A DNA stretch of 34,303 nucleotides, taken from positions 1 through 34,303 of the forward strand of contig JAAWDS010000032.1 of NCBI GenBank assembly GCA_022793895.1, read 5' to 3'. The notes beneath the pieces are model-generated. The model saw only the letters and a list, made by a program, of their open reading frames with translations, did no database searches and had not been told where the DNA came from. Every line of letters begins with the position of its first letter. The stretch's first letter is position 1. The translations under genes were made by a program, and so were the position numbers. This DNA is from Provencibacterium sp. GTDB taxonomy: Bacteria > Bacillota > Clostridia > Oscillospirales > Ruminococcaceae. Below, in pieces: positions 32,290-34,303 of the stretch.

Positions 32290-33948
32290 ATGAACAACGG
32301 ATGGTATCATCTGGAATCCAACAAAACCGGCCTGCTTTCCGCCAACCGGACGGAAGCCGCCCTCTCCTCTACCGATCGCTTCTATCAGGAGATGAAAACC
32401 GTCTATTCCCGCGCCCTGTCCGACGCCCTCATGGCTGCGCCCAAACCGGCCAAGGATCCCCCTGCGCCGCCGGAGCCCTCCGAAGAAGCCGTCTCCATTG
32501 CACAGAATGCGCCGGCGGCGGAAGAAACGCCCTCTCCCAGCGAACCGGCCGTTCCGGAAAAACGGCCGCCCACCCTGCACGAGATGGAACGATCCTTCCA
32601 AGAAAAAAACGCCGTTCCCCGGACCGCCTCCCCCTGTGAGGAGGATACCGCCCTCCACTCTTTAAGCGTGGGTCCCGGCAGCCCAGTGCTGCTACAGGAT
32701 ACCATCCTGCATGAAACGCTCGAAACCTTCGTCCATGAAAAGCTGGTGGAACGCGCCGTTCATGCCAAAGGGTTCGGCGCTCTCGGCTATTTTTTGACCG
32801 AGCGCTCAATGCAGGAATTTACAACCCTCTCCTTCCTGCAAACAGTGGGCAGGCGCACGCCGGTGGCCGCACGCTTCTCGCTGGCCGCAGGCGGTCCGGG
32901 AACCCCGGACACCTCCCGCAACATCCGCGGCTTTTCCACCAAGTTCTATGCGGAGGATGGGAATTTCGATCTGCTCTGCAACCACATCCCGGTTTTCCTG
33001 GTGCGCGACGCCATCCGCTTCCCCGAAGCGATCGCCGCCCTGCGGCCCTCCCCCGAAAGCGGCCTCTCCAGCCCGGAGCGCTTTTGGAGCTTTGCCGCCC
33101 AAGCGCCGGAGGCCCTCCATTTTATCACCTGGCTCTACTCGGATTATGGCACGATGAAAAGCCTGCGGCATCTCCCTGCTTCGAGCGTCAACGCCTATGT
33201 CTGGCGCGACGCGCAGGGCCGGCGGCGCTATGTCAAATACCACTGGCAGCCGGTGGAGGGCGCGGCCTGGCTGAGCCGCCAGGAGGCTGTGCGGCTGGCC
33301 GGTGAAAACCCGGACATCGCCGGACAGGAGCTCTATGAAACCATCGCTGCCGGAAACCCGGCGGAGTACCGGCTCAGCGTTCAAATCCTAGACCCCGCCG
33401 CCGCTTCCCAGCTCCCCTATCACCCGCTCGACTGCACCAAGCTCTGGGATGAGGAGCGCTTCCCGCTCCTGCCGGTGGGAAGGCTGGTGCTGGACCGCAA
33501 TCCCACCGACTACCGGCAGCAGGTGGAAAAAATCGCCTTCTCCCCGGCCAACCTCCTTCCGGGCGCAGAGCTCTCGGAGGATAAGCTGCTGCAAGGCCGC
33601 TCCTTTATCTATTGGGATGCGCAGCGCTACCGGCTGGGAGCCGGTTTCCGGGAAATCCCGATAAACAGCCGCAGGAACCGCGCCCCCTGGTCGCCGGACA
33701 GCGAGGTAACAAGCGGAATAGGGGAAACCTTATCCGGCACGATCGAGCGCAGCGGCCTTCCGGACCCGGATAACTTTACCCAGGCAGGCGAGCGCTACCG
33801 CTCGCTTCCGGAGATTGAACGCGAACATCTGACGGAGAATATCGCCGCAGAGCTCCGCGCCGTCCAGCCGGATACCCGTTCCACCGTTCTGGGATATTTC
33901 CAGAAGGCCGATCCAGAGCTTGCGGACAAAATTCAAGAACAAATGTAG
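32290..33948 (+). CDS. Monofunctional heme catalase with N-terminal extension
   Basis: A 552-residue catalase that converts hydrogen peroxide to water and oxygen. The active-site residues are in place: distal His158 (ERAVHAKGFGALGYF), distal Asn231 (DLLCNHIPVF, with Cys and His replacing the usual flanking Gly and Asn), and proximal heme ligand Tyr441 (RSFIYWDAQRYRLG). Residues 1-120 precede the usual start of homology (SVGPGSPVLLQD), about 80 more than in typical small-subunit catalases. Residues 50-110 are Pro/Ala/Glu-rich and disordered-looking, without a signal peptide. The ATG follows CGGAGG by six bases. It could be a spore-associated catalase like KatX, but no clear forespore promoter was found. 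Single-gene unit. Confidence 0.9.
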   Translation: MNNGWYHLESNKTGLLSANRTEAALSSTDRFYQEMKTVYSRALSDALMAAPKPAKDPPAPPEPSEEAVSIAQNAPAAEETPSPSEPAVPEKRPPTLHEMERSFQEKNAVPRTASPCEEDTALHSLSVGPGSPVLLQDTILHETLETFVHEKLVERAVHAKGFGALGYFLTERSMQEFTTLSFLQTVGRRTPVAARFSLAAGGPGTPDTSRNIRGFSTKFYAEDGNFDLLCNHIPVFLVRDAIRFPEAIAALRPSPESGLSSPERFWSFAAQAPEALHFITWLYSDYGTMKSLRHLPASSVNAYVWRDAQGRRRYVKYHWQPVEGAAWLSRQEAVRLAGENPDIAGQELYETIAAGNPAEYRLSVQILDPAAASQLPYHPLDCTKLWDEERFPLLPVGRLVLDRNPTDYRQQVEKIAFSPANLLPGAELSEDKLLQGRSFIYWDAQRYRLGAGFREIPINSRRNRAPWSPDSEVTSGIGETLSGTIERSGLPDPDNFTQAGERYRSLPEIEREHLTENIAAELRAVQPDTRSTVLGYFQKADPELADKIQEQM

Positions 33949-33967
33949 CCAAAAGGGCTGTTGCAAA

Positions 33968-34078
33968 ATAGAGAAGAAACCTCCGGCTTGCAGAAACCTG
34001 AAAAACGGTGTTTTCGCGCCTTATGGCGCGAAATTCAGGGCGTAATCTTCGCCCTGAAAACCGTTTTTCCAAAGGGTA
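33968..34078 (+). repeat. Structured intergenic repeat, copy 4
   Basis: The start AATAGAGAAGAAACCTCC matches copy 1, then CTTGCAGAAACCTGAAAAACGG. Hairpins are TTCGCGCC/GGCGCGAA with loop TTAT, and TTCAGGGCG/CGCCCTGAA with loop TAATCTT, enclosed by AAAAACGG/CCGTTTTT. This is the cleanest copy. No long terminator follows directly, unlike the other three. Confidence 0.85.
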
Positions 34079-34138
34079 GTTACTCATAAAACAGTATCAA
34101 CCAACAAATTGAAATAGGGTAGCTGCCATACGGGGTGC

Positions 34139-34182
34139 AGAAAAAGGCGAGTGAGAAACAAAGCGTTTCTTGTCCGCTTTTT
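34139..34182 (+). terminator. Terminator-like hairpin near the right end
   Basis: GAGAAAC, loop AAAGC and GTTTCT with an imperfect outer GGCG/CCGC pairing, ending in six T residues. No gene is recognised in 33949-34303. Confidence 0.45.
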
Positions 34183-34195
34183 TCATGCTCTTTGT

Positions 34196-34303
34196 TACGC
34201 AGTAGGGGCTGAGAAAGCCTTGATACAAGCGGCTTTGCGGGTACGTTTTCCGCGCGGCAAGGGTTTTATACCCTTTCCCTCAAAAACGCCTTTCTACTGC
34301 GTA
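34196..34303. repeat. 10-bp inverted repeat ending at the last base
   Basis: TACGCAGTAG (34196-34205) is the exact reverse complement of CTACTGCGTA (34294-34303). The interior has an AAGGGT/ACCCTT hairpin. The repeat may continue past the window. Confidence 0.6.

Overview
The window looks like chromosomal DNA from a GC-rich, endospore-forming, probably anaerobic Firmicute of the class Clostridia (Oscillospiraceae/Ruminococcaceae-like). This rests on sigG, spoIVB, spo0A and a tricistronic gerA-type germination operon, a two-gene SufB/SufC-like Fe-S system without SufS/SufU beside it, strong GGAGG ribosome binding sites, and spore-type promoters. There are no tRNA or rRNA genes, no CRISPR array, and no transposase or phage genes.

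Layout. 1-360 is a perfect 132-bp inverted repeat around a 96-bp asymmetric centre carrying a one-way terminator. 430-3740 is a CUT1-type sugar ABC importer (lipoprotein and two permeases, no ATPase), followed by a leftward GNAT/DUF2264 pair. 5522-7561 is recG, apparently with a non-canonical start. Leftward rapZ comes next, then an HxlR-type regulator and a CPBP membrane protease. 10383-12821 is a leftward operon of a SufC-like ATPase, a SufB/D-like scaffold and a DUF2461 protein. 13387-17364 is a rightward operon of hflX, an NSS-family symporter, an acyl-CoA thioesterase and an RlmA-type methyltransferase, behind a structured 300-nt leader.

17540-26079 is the sporulation block. It holds sigG (leftward), a DUF421/DUF4363 pair (leftward), and then gerAA-gerAB-gerAC, spoIVB and spo0A (rightward). 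I find sigma-G-like promoters with exact 18-nt spacers in front of sigG, the DUF421 pair and the gerA operon. These link the whole block to the forespore programme under the factor encoded there. The Spo0A receiver domain lacks the invariant lysine of response regulators.

26361-33948 holds rmuC, a heterodimeric ABC exporter with one degenerate and one canonical ATP site, and a monofunctional catalase with an unusual Pro/Ala/Glu-rich N-terminal extension.

The most novel-looking signal is a family of about 90-120-bp structured intergenic repeats with four clear copies (near 17.4, 26.2, 27.9 and 34.0 kb) and several fragments. Each has an outer stem enclosing two hairpins, with compensatory base changes between copies. 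Three of the four clear copies abut a long-stem terminator hairpin, and one copy lies inside a 17-bp inverted repeat like a MITE. Other points for a second look are the palindrome at the left end, two genes (recG and gerAB) with strong Shine-Dalgarno sequences in front of near-cognate start codons, and the divergent Spo0A.
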